Shown here: piece after piece, positions 6,931 to 12,888 of the stretch | Layout: the number at the start of each line of letters is the position of its first letter | Position numbering within the stretch: position 1 is the first letter of the stretch | Assembly: GCA_937915915.1 (NCBI GenBank) | Contig: CALGGN010000311.1 | Span: 1 to 12,888 of the forward strand | DNA: 12,888 nucleotides | Source: an uncultured Selenomonas sp. | GTDB lineage: Bacteria > Bacillota > Negativicutes > Selenomonadales > Selenomonadaceae | Direction of reading: 5' to 3' | The notes under the pieces: generated by a model | Databases searched by the model: none | What the model was told of the DNA's origin: nothing | What the model saw: the letters and a program-made list of their open reading frames with translations, nothing else | Position numbers and translations under genes: made by a program

Positions 6931-7264
6931 TGTGGCTGTACATTTTGAACTGGGTAACTGGTAATAAAAAAAACTTGATTTTTGCTGAATACTGTGGTAC
7001 TCTAATAAGTAAGGTATCATTTTATAAGTTGATGACTGCCTTTTTAGTTCTGTTATTGATGACAATTTTATATTGGGTGATTCGTTTTTAGTATGAAATG
7101 TGTACAAAACGGGATCAGTTAGGATTTTTCTTATGGCTTCATTCGGGTACCTTAGGTGCTTTAGTGGTTATTTAATCAAGAGTGAAGCAGCAGTTAATGA
7201 AAGCTATTCGCTAATAGGCGTGTAGTCCGCATCGTACATTGTTCTTACAAAAGACGCCAAGTGG

Positions 7265-7297
7265 GCAACAAAAATGATTGTTACTCGTTTTTGTTGC
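7265..7297. repeat. Perfect 10-bp inverted repeat
   Basis: GCAACAAAAA (7265-7274) and TTTTTGTTGC (7288-7297) are exact reverse complements around a 13-base loop. It could be a repressor operator, an Xis/Int binding site or a bidirectional terminator with A/U-rich stem. It ends one base before a GGAGG ribosome site. Confidence 0.6.
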
Positions 7298-7309
7298 GGA
7301 GGATTCGCG

Positions 7310-7501
7310 ATGTGGCGTATTGCCATGTTGTGTTTGTTTGGCGTGTTTTATCGGAATAATGTCGATGTGCTATGCGTTTATTATGCGGATAGCTTTTTTG
7401 TTGTCTTCAGAGCTAATATCATGGCTCGAATGAGTTTTTCTAACTCTTTGAATAGAAAATACCTTTCCCTTCAGAGAAGCACCTTCTCCCATGATAGATA
7501 G
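7310..7501 (+). CDS. Doubtful small ORF
   Basis: 63 codons starting MWRIAMLCLFGVFYR, with GGAGG at 7298-7302 exactly 7 bases upstream of ATG 7310. The translation is hydrophobic and Cys/Phe-rich at first, then Ser/Arg-rich, and looks like the antisense of a coding sequence rather than a designed peptide. It is listed only because the ribosome site is so well placed. A 40-codon frame on the opposite strand (7492 to 7370) overlaps it, and at most one can be real. Confidence 0.2.
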   Translation: MWRIAMLCLFGVFYRNNVDVLCVYYADSFFVVFRANIMARMSFSNSLNRKYLSLQRSTFSHDR

Positions 7502-7617
7502 TCAAGTTAAAAAATGATACTAGTTGATTTTGTCAATGAAAGGAGATGAGAGATTAAACGGCAGAGGGTTGGGTACTGACACACTCGACCAGAACAAATC
7601 TAACAGGAGGTATGGTT

Positions 7618-7830
7618 ATGGCATTGCTGACAGAAATTGCTTTGGCGAAAACATTGAATTTGTCCAAGTTAACTATACGGAGGTGGAGAAGGCGGGAAGA
7701 AATGCCATTCATAAGAATCGGGCGCCGGTACTACTATCGTCTTGATGCCGTAGTGCAGTGGATTAAAGAGAAGGAGACCGAGAGCTTAAGCGCACGCAGC
7801 AAGAGCCAGTCTCGCATCTACGACATCTAA
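7618..7830 (+). CDS. xis: Excisionase-like winged-helix DNA-binding protein
   Basis: 70 aa, matching the small MerR-like excisionase family (helix-turn-helix type 17). The HTH is LAKTLNLSKLTIRRWRRR (9-26), followed by the wing MPFIRIGRRYYYRLDAVVQW (29-48), where GR followed by aromatic residues is the family hallmark. GGAGG at 7606-7610 is 7 bases before ATG 7618; ATG 7612 would be only 1 base from it and is rejected. Such proteins bend DNA at attachment sites and direct the integrase toward excision; some act as transcription factors instead. It lies 61 bases before the integrase on the same strand, as in many integrative elements. The gene symbol is functional shorthand, not a claim of orthology. 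Confidence 0.8.
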   Translation: MALLTEIALAKTLNLSKLTIRRWRRREEMPFIRIGRRYYYRLDAVVQWIKEKETESLSARSKSQSRIYDI

Positions 7831-7891
7831 TCATCGGGGCCGTGTGGGGCACGTCCACATGGCTCTTTTACTTAGGGAGGAAGTGCTTATA

Positions 7892-9073
7892 ATGCCGAAG
7901 AAGATTGAGAAACGCAGCGATGGCTCCTACCGGCTCAACGTGGCGAATGGATATGACCGCGAAGGAAAGCAGAAAATCATGAGGAAGACCATCCACGCTG
8001 CCAGCGACAAGGAGGCCAAGGAAGCCTACAGAGAGTTCGAAGCCGAGGTCAGGCAGGGAAAAATTCTGTACAGCGGCAAAATCACGCTGTATGATTTCGC
8101 GAAAAGGTGGATGAAGGACTTTGTTGAGCCGGAGCTGGCTCCCAAAACCCAGCGTTCATATAGGAATCATCTGAAGTATCGCATTCTTCCTGCCATGGGA
8201 CATTTGGACATAAAATCCATCCGCCCGATCCACATCATCGAGTTCAAGAAAAAGCTGACGGAAGGCGGTAAGCGCTTTGATGGCCGCAACGGAAACATTT
8301 CCGACCAGACCATCATGTACTGCTACCGTGTCCTGTCTTCCATGCTGAAGGATGCCGTCGAGTGGCAGGTTATCGCCGAAAACCCGTGCGAGAAGGTCAA
8401 GGCACCGAAGGTCATGCGTCACGCCCCCCTGCGCTTTGACGAACCCAGTGTAGGCAAGATGATGGAGGCTTTGGAAAATACTAAGAGCCCGTACAGCACC
8501 ATCGCCCAGCTGGCTGTCTACACCGGCTGCCGCCTGGGTGAACTTATGGCGCTGAAATGGGAAGACATCGACATGAATAATGCGATTATCCACATCACGA
8601 AATCCATGCAGGCTGCGAAAGGCCGGGGAGTCTTCATCAAGGAAACAAAAAACGCAAGCTCGACTCGGCAGATTGCCGCCTCGCCAAAGACGATAGACCT
8701 GCTGAAAGCGCATCGCGCAGAGCAGGACGATCAGAAGAAGGAGGCTGGAGACCGGTACGTCGATGAAGGATGGATCTTTGCGGATAAGAACGGCAAGTGC
8801 TTTTATCCGACCACGCCCTCACATTGGTTTCACAAGTTCCTTCAGCGGAAAGGACTCCCTCTGATTCGTTTTCACGATCTGCGGCATCTGTCAGCCACTA
8901 TTCTGTTGACACAGGGACTTCCTGAGAAAAGCGTCAGTGCCCGCCTGGGACACGGTGACATCAGGACAACGGCAAACATCTACGGTTCTGCGCTGCGGTC
9001 AGTAGACAGGCAGGCAGCAAACAGTCTGGACGATGGCATCAGGAAGCTCGTCCAGGAGGACAAAGCAAAATGA
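7892..9073 (+). CDS. int: Tyrosine recombinase / integrase of an integrative element
   Basis: 393 aa, the usual length of Tn916/phage-type integrases. The N-terminal ~60 residues form an arm-binding (AP2-like) domain (KRSDGSYRLNVANGYDREGK). The SAM-like core-binding domain follows at ~65-165 (YDFAKRWMKDFVEP). The catalytic domain then shows a complete set: R214 in TGCRLGE, K253 (ETK), H328 and R331 in HDLRH, H354 in LGHG, and nucleophile Y364 in NIYG. It should be active. ATG 7892 is preferred, with GGGAGG at 7875-7880 (11 bases away, rather far); an upstream in-frame ATG at 7844 lacks a site. It cuts and rejoins DNA at the attachment site, most likely the tRNA-Thr gene 535 bases downstream. 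A strong terminator follows at once. Confidence 0.93.
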   Translation: MPKKIEKRSDGSYRLNVANGYDREGKQKIMRKTIHAASDKEAKEAYREFEAEVRQGKILYSGKITLYDFAKRWMKDFVEPELAPKTQRSYRNHLKYRILPAMGHLDIKSIRPIHIIEFKKKLTEGGKRFDGRNGNISDQTIMYCYRVLSSMLKDAVEWQVIAENPCEKVKAPKVMRHAPLRFDEPSVGKMMEALENTKSPYSTIAQLAVYTGCRLGELMALKWEDIDMNNAIIHITKSMQAAKGRGVFIKETKNASSTRQIAASPKTIDLLKAHRAEQDDQKKEAGDRYVDEGWIFADKNGKCFYPTTPSHWFHKFLQRKGLPLIRFHDLRHLSATILLTQGLPEKSVSARLGHGDIRTTANIYGSALRSVDRQAANSLDDGIRKLVQEDKAK

Positions 9074-9082
9074 GAGAGGCTA

Positions 9083-9127
9083 CGGCAATGGCACCCACGT
9101 AGCAGGTGGGTGCCATTGCCGCTTTTG
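9083..9127 (+). terminator. Strong intrinsic terminator after the integrase
   Basis: A perfect 16-bp stem: CGGCAATGGCACCCAC (9083-9098) against 9106-9121, loop GTAGCAG, followed by CTTTTG. It begins 10 bases after the integrase stop. Confidence 0.85.
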
Positions 9128-9524
9128 TGTTGAAGAGCCGGTGTTGATGTGGAGGGTGGAAATTTTTCTTTTTTCTTTCCACTGAAGAAAATTTCGCCCG
9201 AACGCAGCGAATCCGAGCCGGTACATCTGACCTGCCCGCTGGCAAGCCCAGCGAACTCCCTATAACTGTATGCTATCACATGCTACCACAGATTTCAACA
9301 CGTTTCACACATTCGCATCCCGTCCCTAATTGACAGGAGTGCTCGGACAAGCGAATCGGCTTGAGTCAGTACACTGGATATGATAAGATGAAGACCGATG
9401 GGCGAGAGCCGTAGATGCTCTGCCGGACAATGCAGAGGGAGTATGTTGCAAATCACCGAAATATTCTATAAACTTAACGTCAACACTCTCTACTTTTCAC
9501 CAGTGGCATAGAGATTTCGGCGGA
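9128..9524. other. Non-coding attachment-region DNA
   Basis: About 400 bases with no supported gene on either strand. It contains a 7-bp inverted repeat GTGGAAA/TTTCCAC at 9156-9182 around a T-rich loop, a near-repeat ATGCTATCAC/ATGCTACCAC at about 9270-9290, and a 6-bp inverted repeat CTCTGC/GCAGAG at 9418-9437. Its position between integrase and tRNA fits the integrase arm-site region, but no site could be proved. Confidence 0.45.
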
Positions 9525-9546
9525 TAAGGCCCAAATAAGGCCCAAA
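9525..9546. repeat. Tandem 11-bp direct repeats near the attachment site
   Basis: TAAGGCCCAAA occurs twice without a gap (9525-9535 and 9536-9546). The period of 11 is about one DNA turn, as expected for two protein-binding sites on the same face. It lies about 60 bases from the tRNA 3' end and 450 from the integrase gene, so integrase arm-type or excisionase sites are plausible (inferred). Confidence 0.6.
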
Positions 9547-9565
9547 ATTCTCGTTTCATGCAATG

Positions 9566-9593
9566 AAAAAGACTCCCGAGAAATCCTCGGAAG
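9566..9593 (-). terminator. Terminator of the tRNA-Thr gene
   Basis: On the - strand CTTCCGAG pairs with CTCGGGAG (8 bp, one G-U) around loop GATTT, followed by a T-rich run (complement of A-run 9566-9570). It starts 15 bases beyond the tRNA 3' end. Confidence 0.7.
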
Positions 9594-9607
9594 CCTTGAT
9601 TTTCCTA

Positions 9608-9640
9608 TGGAGCTGGCTATAGGACTTGAACCTACGACCT
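9608..9640. other. Putative attachment site (right end of the element)
   Basis: The 3' part of tRNA-Thr, including the T arm, acceptor and encoded CCA, faces the integrase. Integrative elements of this type commonly insert here and rebuild the tRNA end with their own copy. I saw no second copy of this sequence elsewhere in the window, so the core and the left end are not determined. Confidence 0.35.
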
Positions 9641-9683
9641 GCTCATTACGAATGAGCTGCTCTACCAACTGAGCTAAGCCAGC
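9608..9683 (-). tRNA. tRNA-Thr (anticodon CGT)
   Basis: Reverse complement gives a full 76-nt cloverleaf. The acceptor is GCTGGCT/AGCCAGC, the D arm contains AGCTCAGTTGGTAGAGCA, and the anticodon stem is GCTCA/TGAGC with loop TTCGTAA. The anticodon CGT (positions 9648-9650 on the + strand) reads ACG threonine codons. The T arm contains GGTTCAAGTCC, and CCA is encoded at 9608-9610. A consensus promoter lies upstream and a terminator downstream, so it is transcribed alone. Confidence 0.95.
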
Positions 9684-9713
9684 ATATCAGTCGCAACGCA
9701 ACTGACAGAGAAC

Positions 9714-9742
9714 ATTATACTGTTTCGACCGAGGATTGTCAA
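9714..9742 (-). promoter_or_regulatory. Consensus sigma-70 promoter of tRNA-Thr
   Basis: On the - strand, -35 TTGACA (9742-9737), a 17-base spacer and -10 TATAAT (9719-9714): both boxes are perfect consensus with ideal spacing. The tRNA begins about 30 bases beyond the -10 box. Confidence 0.92.
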
Positions 9743-9767
9743 TCTTTTTTTTCACGTCCTTCCGGTC

Positions 9768-11471
9768 TTACCATATCTTGCCCAAGATGAACCAGGTGCG
9801 GCCCTTGCTCTGTGCATCAGCTGAGATGCCGTCGTTGCCGATCCTACGCGCATAGTCGAGACGCGCGAACCAGTCGTCGGGCTTGGAGTACGCCACGCCG
9901 ATGCCCCATCCCTTGAGGGATCTGCTGTTGTCCGGACCGTCATAGTTCTTGACCAGTTTCACGTGGCCGCCGTCCAGATAAGTGCTCAGCGTGAGCCCCG
10001 GCAGCTTCGTATGGTAGCGCAGCTCCAGTGAGCCGAGCCAGCCCTGGTCGCCGGATGCCTCTGCTTGCGGATAGGCACGGACGCCTCTTGCGCCACCCAG
10101 ATAGAACTCCTCCGAGCTGTCCAGATTGCGGTTCGCCATCTGACCGGAGAGCTTCGCCACGACATCGGTCATATGCCCCAAGGACTGCACTGCAGTCACG
10201 TTCGCCTCCAGCTTCATGAAGCGCCCTTCTGTATCGTTGTAGTTGTTCATGAACCTACTGTAAGCCGAATCCATGCTTATCCAACCCATGGTCGCCTTGG
10301 TGTCGTAGGCAATCGCGATGCCCGCCTTCGGGAAGCGGTCTGCCCCATCGATGCCCACATGCAGATTATGGGAGTGCTTCTCGCTGTCCAGATTGCCGAG
10401 CATAGTCTTCAAAATCGTCTGATATTCTGAGTCTACAAAGCCGCCCAGATTGTCCTCCAACTGGCGATAGTCATACCCATAGACGAACTTCATCTGATGA
10501 TCCGTCAAGTGGAACAGCGGACGGGAGCCAAAGAGACTGACGGTGTTCGCCGTCCCTGTCGCGCCCAGCGCATCAAATGCGCCGCCCAGTTCATAGGTCA
10601 TGCGGCTGACGCCGAGTCCGAGCGTCGTGCCGCCGCGTCCCACAAGCATTTCATAATTCGCATAATAATTGCGCAGTTTGCGGTTCGATGTCATCACGCC
10701 CACATTCAACCGTGCGCCCGTCCCGCCTGCGTCATACTGTCCGTATTGCAGACCGAACCGATAGCGTCCAGATGCCTTGCTGCCATAGTTCTCCGCATAG
10801 AGGGTCACGTTTCTCGTCTTGCCACTTTCGATCCGTACCGTCACATCGCTCGTGCCAAAGCCTTCGCCCGGCGATAACACACCCACCGCCTTTGTGCCGC
10901 TTTTCTCACTGATGGAGTAGAGCGCCGTCTCCAGCTTGCCCGTGCGGATGATATCCCCCGGCTTCAAGCCCTTCAAAAAGCCCATCGCCACCGTATCCTT
11001 CATACCGCTCCGATTGTCGAGCTGCACCTTGCCGATGCGTCCCGGAATGACGCGGATGACCACGGTTCCGTCCGTACTGGTCTGAGCAGGCAGATACGCT
11101 GCGGATGCGGGATACCCGTGCTGGCGGCAATAGAGCGTCAGTTGGTGCACAATCCCGTCAAACTCCGAAAGCGTCACCTCACGATTCATGCCACCCTCCA
11201 GAATCTTCGCGAGATCCCGCTGATTGAGCCGCAGTTCCGAGGCATCCAGATCGATTTTCTTGACCACAAAGGTCTTCTCCTTCGTCTCAGGCGGCGGCTG
11301 CGGTGTCTGATCGTCCACATCGGCCTCCGGCCGAGGCTCTGTCATCTTCCGGATTTCCTCCCCCGGATTCCTAAGGAATTCCGACGGGACCGCCTCCGCC
11401 ATTCCTCCGAAATGAAGCAGCAGTGCCGTCGTGACCGCCGCCGAAACAAAATGCCTTCGCTGAAAAAACAT
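9768..11471 (-). CDS. TpsB-type outer-membrane transporter (ShlB/FhaC/HecB family)
   Basis: 567 aa. It should secrete a partner TpsA exoprotein across the outer membrane by two-partner secretion. Signal peptide ~1-27 (basic MFFQRRHF, hydrophobic VTTALLLHF, cleavage after AEA), then a Pro/Glu-rich linker. Two POTRA domains follow at ~66-142 (FVVKKIDLDASELRL, HGYPASAAYLP) and ~144-216. The ~220-567 region is a 16-strand-type beta-barrel with alternating hydrophobic residues. VRAYP at 464-468 occupies the place of the conserved VRGY of loop 6, and STYLDGGHV (496-504) fits the conserved strand-13 region. It ends in the barrel-assembly signal TWFILGKIW with terminal Trp. Length is normal and the gene is intact. 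AAGGAG (11488-11483) is 11 bases before ATG. It stands downstream of the TpsA tail on the same strand, so they are partners. Confidence 0.93.
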   Translation of the reverse strand: MFFQRRHFVSAAVTTALLLHFGGMAEAVPSEFLRNPGEEIRKMTEPRPEADVDDQTPQPPPETKEKTFVVKKIDLDASELRLNQRDLAKILEGGMNREVTLSEFDGIVHQLTLYCRQHGYPASAAYLPAQTSTDGTVVIRVIPGRIGKVQLDNRSGMKDTVAMGFLKGLKPGDIIRTGKLETALYSISEKSGTKAVGVLSPGEGFGTSDVTVRIESGKTRNVTLYAENYGSKASGRYRFGLQYGQYDAGGTGARLNVGVMTSNRKLRNYYANYEMLVGRGGTTLGLGVSRMTYELGGAFDALGATGTANTVSLFGSRPLFHLTDHQMKFVYGYDYRQLEDNLGGFVDSEYQTILKTMLGNLDSEKHSHNLHVGIDGADRFPKAGIAIAYDTKATMGWISMDSAYSRFMNNYNDTEGRFMKLEANVTAVQSLGHMTDVVAKLSGQMANRNLDSSEEFYLGGARGVRAYPQAEASGDQGWLGSLELRYHTKLPGLTLSTYLDGGHVKLVKNYDGPDNSRSLKGWGIGVAYSKPDDWFARLDYARRIGNDGISADAQSKGRTWFILGKIW

Positions 11472-11502
11472 GAAAGAACTCGCTCCTTACGCGTATGCTC
11501 AT

Positions 11503-11548
11503 GAAAAGCCAATCACCCAGCCCCTTCGGGAAGGATGGTTGGCTTTTC
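11503..11548 (-). terminator. Long hairpin between tpsA and tpsB
   Basis: GAAAAGCCAATC (11503-11514) pairs with GGTTGGCTTTTC (11537-11548), with one G-U type pair, and CCTTCCCGAAGG-type sequences inside make a second stem. Both strands carry a short T-run in the outer stem. It lies only 14 bases before the tpsB ribosome site, so it may act as a partial terminator that lowers tpsB relative to tpsA. Confidence 0.6.
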
Positions 11549-11620
11549 GCATGGAATTTGAAATGAATTTGCCCGACCAAATCCAATGGTGTTGGAAGGT
11601 CCCACTGAATCAGTCTCATT

Positions 11621-12346
11621 TTACACTGCCGTATTCGTCGGGGCGCCAAGATTCACCGCGTCCTTCAGGGTTTCCAGTCCAATGAGGCTGGATACCGGCT
11701 TTTTGTTGCTGTCTTCCTCGCCGTCTTCCGCATCCTCTTCCGTATCATCCTCCTGCACGCGAATGGAAAGACCCGATGATGTTGTCTCCGTTTGCTCTGA
11801 CGACGAAGCATCCGTCTTAGTCGTGGCATCCGATTGCGTGCCCGACGAAAGGTTCACGCCATCATCCGAGGTCGCCAGACTGATGGAGCTTTTCGTGCCG
11901 TCCTGTGTCGTGATGTTCACCGTCGCATCCGAACGTTCCAGTTCCGCATCGCTTTCCGTGTTGGAATCATTGGAAATGGACACACTCCCGGCGCTGCTTT
12001 CCAATGCGATTTCACTGTTTACGGCCGCATTGCTGGAAACACCCACGATCTGCCCCGTGCCGGAAGTATCCGCCGCATTCACGCCCGTGCTCTTGTATGC
12101 CACGGACGCGGACGAGAACGGAGACTCTGCTGCATTCGCTGTCGATGCCAGTCCATCCGACTCGGACATCTGCACTAGAATCGTATTGTCCGGCGTTACC
12201 TTCTTCGAGCCTGATTCGGCAAGAATCTCCGAAGTTGTTGCGATCGCTGACGTAAGTGCGGCATCTATGGTGCTATTAGAAGCAGAGCCCTGCCCGTCCG
12301 ACGTAGAGGAACTAGCCCCGCTTCCGCCGATGCCGCTGCCTCCGCC
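11621..12346 (-). CDS. C-terminal tail of a TpsA-like exoprotein (5' part missing)
   Basis: About 235 codons ending at TAA 11621-11623, with the tail SLIGLETLKDAVNLG then APTNTAV. The sequence is Ser/Thr/Asp/Ala-rich and low in complexity (repeated SSAG, SNDS, TKTDASSS-like runs), with an acidic stretch EDDTEEDAEDGEEDSNKK. This is the style of C-termini of large secreted adhesins. It directly precedes tpsB on the same strand, the normal order of a two-partner secretion locus, which is the main reason for the call. The N-terminal TPS secretion domain and repeats, which would identify it, are absent because the sequence changes to an S41 peptidase at 12317-12350. No start codon belongs to this part. 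Confidence 0.6.
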   Translation of the reverse strand, partial: GGGSGIGGSGASSSTSDGQGSASNSTIDAALTSAIATTSEILAESGSKKVTPDNTILVQMSESDGLASTANAAESPFSSASVAYKSTGVNAADTSGTGQIVGVSSNAAVNSEIALESSAGSVSISNDSNTESDAELERSDATVNITTQDGTKSSISLATSDDGVNLSSGTQSDATTKTDASSSEQTETTSSGLSIRVQEDDTEEDAEDGEEDSNKKPVSSLIGLETLKDAVNLGAPTNTAV

Positions 12347-12350
12347 GGTG
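12317..12350. other. Probable chimeric junction (Negativicutes / Bacteroidales)
   Basis: On the - strand the frame runs from S41 peptidase ending GDHTGGGSG into IGGSGASSS of the exoprotein tail. In Bacteroidales S41 peptidases the glycine motif is normally followed by a conserved continuation of the protease, which is missing here. The join falls in GGCGGAGGCAGCGGC-like Gly/Ser-coding DNA, a short repeat able to misjoin assemblies. A genuine gene fusion is possible but less likely. Confidence 0.65.
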
Positions 12351-12888
12351 TGGTCGCCTACCAACCGGACGTTGGGCAGTGCGTGCATCCAGACGGCAAA
12401 GGCGTTGGCGGCGCTGTAGACGCTGCGGTTGGTGAGCACGCAGACGCCCTTGTGCCAGCGTACGTTGCTGGAGGGCTCGAGATATTGGGCGTCGAGGGTG
12501 GAGAAGTCGGTGTGGCCCGGTCCGTTCTTGTGCTGCATGTAGCCTACGAGGGTCTTCTCGTGGACGAAGCGCCCGGCCAGCCGCTCGGCGGTGGTGAGGT
12601 CGCCGCCGCCGTTGTTGCGGATGTCGATGATGAGTCCGCGACAGAGTGCGAGGTAGGTCAGACAGTCGTCCAGGTTGCCTTCGCCGACGGGTACGGCGAA
12701 CGACTCGTAGCGCACGTAGCCTATGTTGTCGTCGAGCACGCGGTAGCTGAGTCCGGCCGATATCTTGTAGTTGGTGCCCAGGGAGTGGCGCTCCAGCGTG
12801 TCGCTATAGTTCTGCGGATAGCCTTCGTGCCACGCCCAGTAGCGCCCGTAGTCCATGGAGGTGGTGAGGTTGACGTGACCGTCGCGCA
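12332..12888 (-). CDS. S41 (C-terminal processing/tricorn-like) peptidase fragment, Bacteroidales-type
   Basis: The reading frame runs off the window end; 10 codons (RDGHVNLTTS) precede the first Met at 12856, so the start is outside. It shows a PDZ/S41-style lead-in (DDNIGYVRYESF), the protease-core phrase GLIIDIRNNGGGD, and LTNRSVYSAANAF, whose Ser in YSAA is the likely nucleophile. LVGDHTGGGSG follows and then the homology stops. The usual remaining ~80-100 residues are absent. The style, GC-rich codon use and motif order match S41 peptidases of Bacteroides/Prevotella-type bacteria, where they are usually lipoproteins or periplasmic. The role of such a protein beside TpsB would be unexplained, so I treat it as foreign DNA joined to this contig. 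Confidence 0.75.

Larger units (their letters stand above)
6931..7617 (+). other. AT-rich gap without a convincing gene
   Basis: About 690 bases, visibly AT-richer than the flanking genes. It holds a perfect 10-bp inverted repeat (7265-7297) and a doubtful 63-codon frame at 7310. It probably also contains the promoter of the excisionase/integrase pair. I could not identify that promoter with confidence. The stretch may include decayed genes or an operator region for the recombination genes. Confidence 0.5.

Noticed and set aside
7370..7492. - strand 40-codon frame (MGEGASLKGKVFS...)
   Set aside because: Its composition looks protein-like, but it lacks a ribosome site, is very short and matches nothing I recognise. 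It could be a gene remnant; not listed as a CDS.
7536..7745. + strand frame starting MKGDERLNG overlapping the excisionase gene
   Set aside because: Overlaps the well-supported excisionase in another frame and has no suitably spaced ribosome site.
9128..9260. Small + and - strand frames in the T-rich region after the integrase
   Set aside because: No ribosome sites, low-complexity translations, and the region fits attachment-site DNA.
9330..9384. TTGACA at 9330 with TATGAT at 9379 as a + strand promoter
   Set aside because: The spacing between boxes is far too long and nothing is transcribed downstream on that strand.
11586..12419. + strand open frame of 277 codons rich in Ser, Val and Ala
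   Set aside because: It mirrors the low-complexity Ser-rich tail on the - strand; no start context.

Overview
The window looks like Gram-negative Firmicutes (Negativicutes, Selenomonas/Megasphaera-like) DNA. It combines a Firmicutes-style mobile element, with strong GGAGG ribosome sites and a tyrosine integrase, with an outer-membrane TpsB transporter that only a diderm would carry. This placement is inferred from protein character; no search was run. The window begins and ends inside genes. The last ~550 bases look like Bacteroidales DNA joined on, probably by misassembly.

Layout. (1) 1-2002: a visibly AT-richer segment with two co-transcribed genes of unknown function. One is a 108-aa charged helical protein. 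The other is a ~527-aa protein with a helical N-terminal half and a C-terminal ladder of F-x-x-C-x-F repeats that suggests a right-handed beta-helix. (2) 2088-6930: a GC-richer plasmid/ICE/prophage-type module on the + strand. A structured leader with a terminator hairpin precedes a DUF932 protein. Then come an N-terminally truncated M20/M28/M42-like metallopeptidase, a RadC-family JAMM protein, a 99-aa unknown protein, a PD-(D/E)XK nuclease with eight clustered cysteines, and a 257-aa four-cysteine protein. (3) 6931-7617: an AT-rich gap with no convincing gene. (4) 7618-9127: a small winged-helix excisionase-like protein, a tyrosine integrase and a strong terminator. (5) 9128-9767: non-coding DNA with tandem 11-bp repeats, a tRNA-Thr(CGT) gene on the - strand whose 3' end faces the integrase, and its consensus promoter. 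This is the classical layout of an element inserted at a tRNA 3' end, so the element's right end is probably at about 9608-9640. Its left end was not found. (6) 9768-12346, - strand: a two-partner secretion locus, consisting of tpsB and the C-terminal tail of the upstream TpsA-like exoprotein. (7) 12332-12888, - strand: part of a Bacteroidales-type S41 peptidase, fused in frame to the TpsA tail through a Gly/Ser-coding stretch.

How the genes work together. The integrase and excisionase-like protein should move the element in and out of tRNA-Thr. The DUF932-RadC-nuclease-257-aa block is a DNA-metabolism-like accessory module whose joint function is not established. The two genes at the left edge may be cargo. 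TpsB would export the TpsA-like protein across the outer membrane and is chromosomal flank outside the element. Several intrinsic-terminator hairpins lie directly upstream of ribosome binding sites, with no room for a promoter in between. This suggests attenuation or read-through control.
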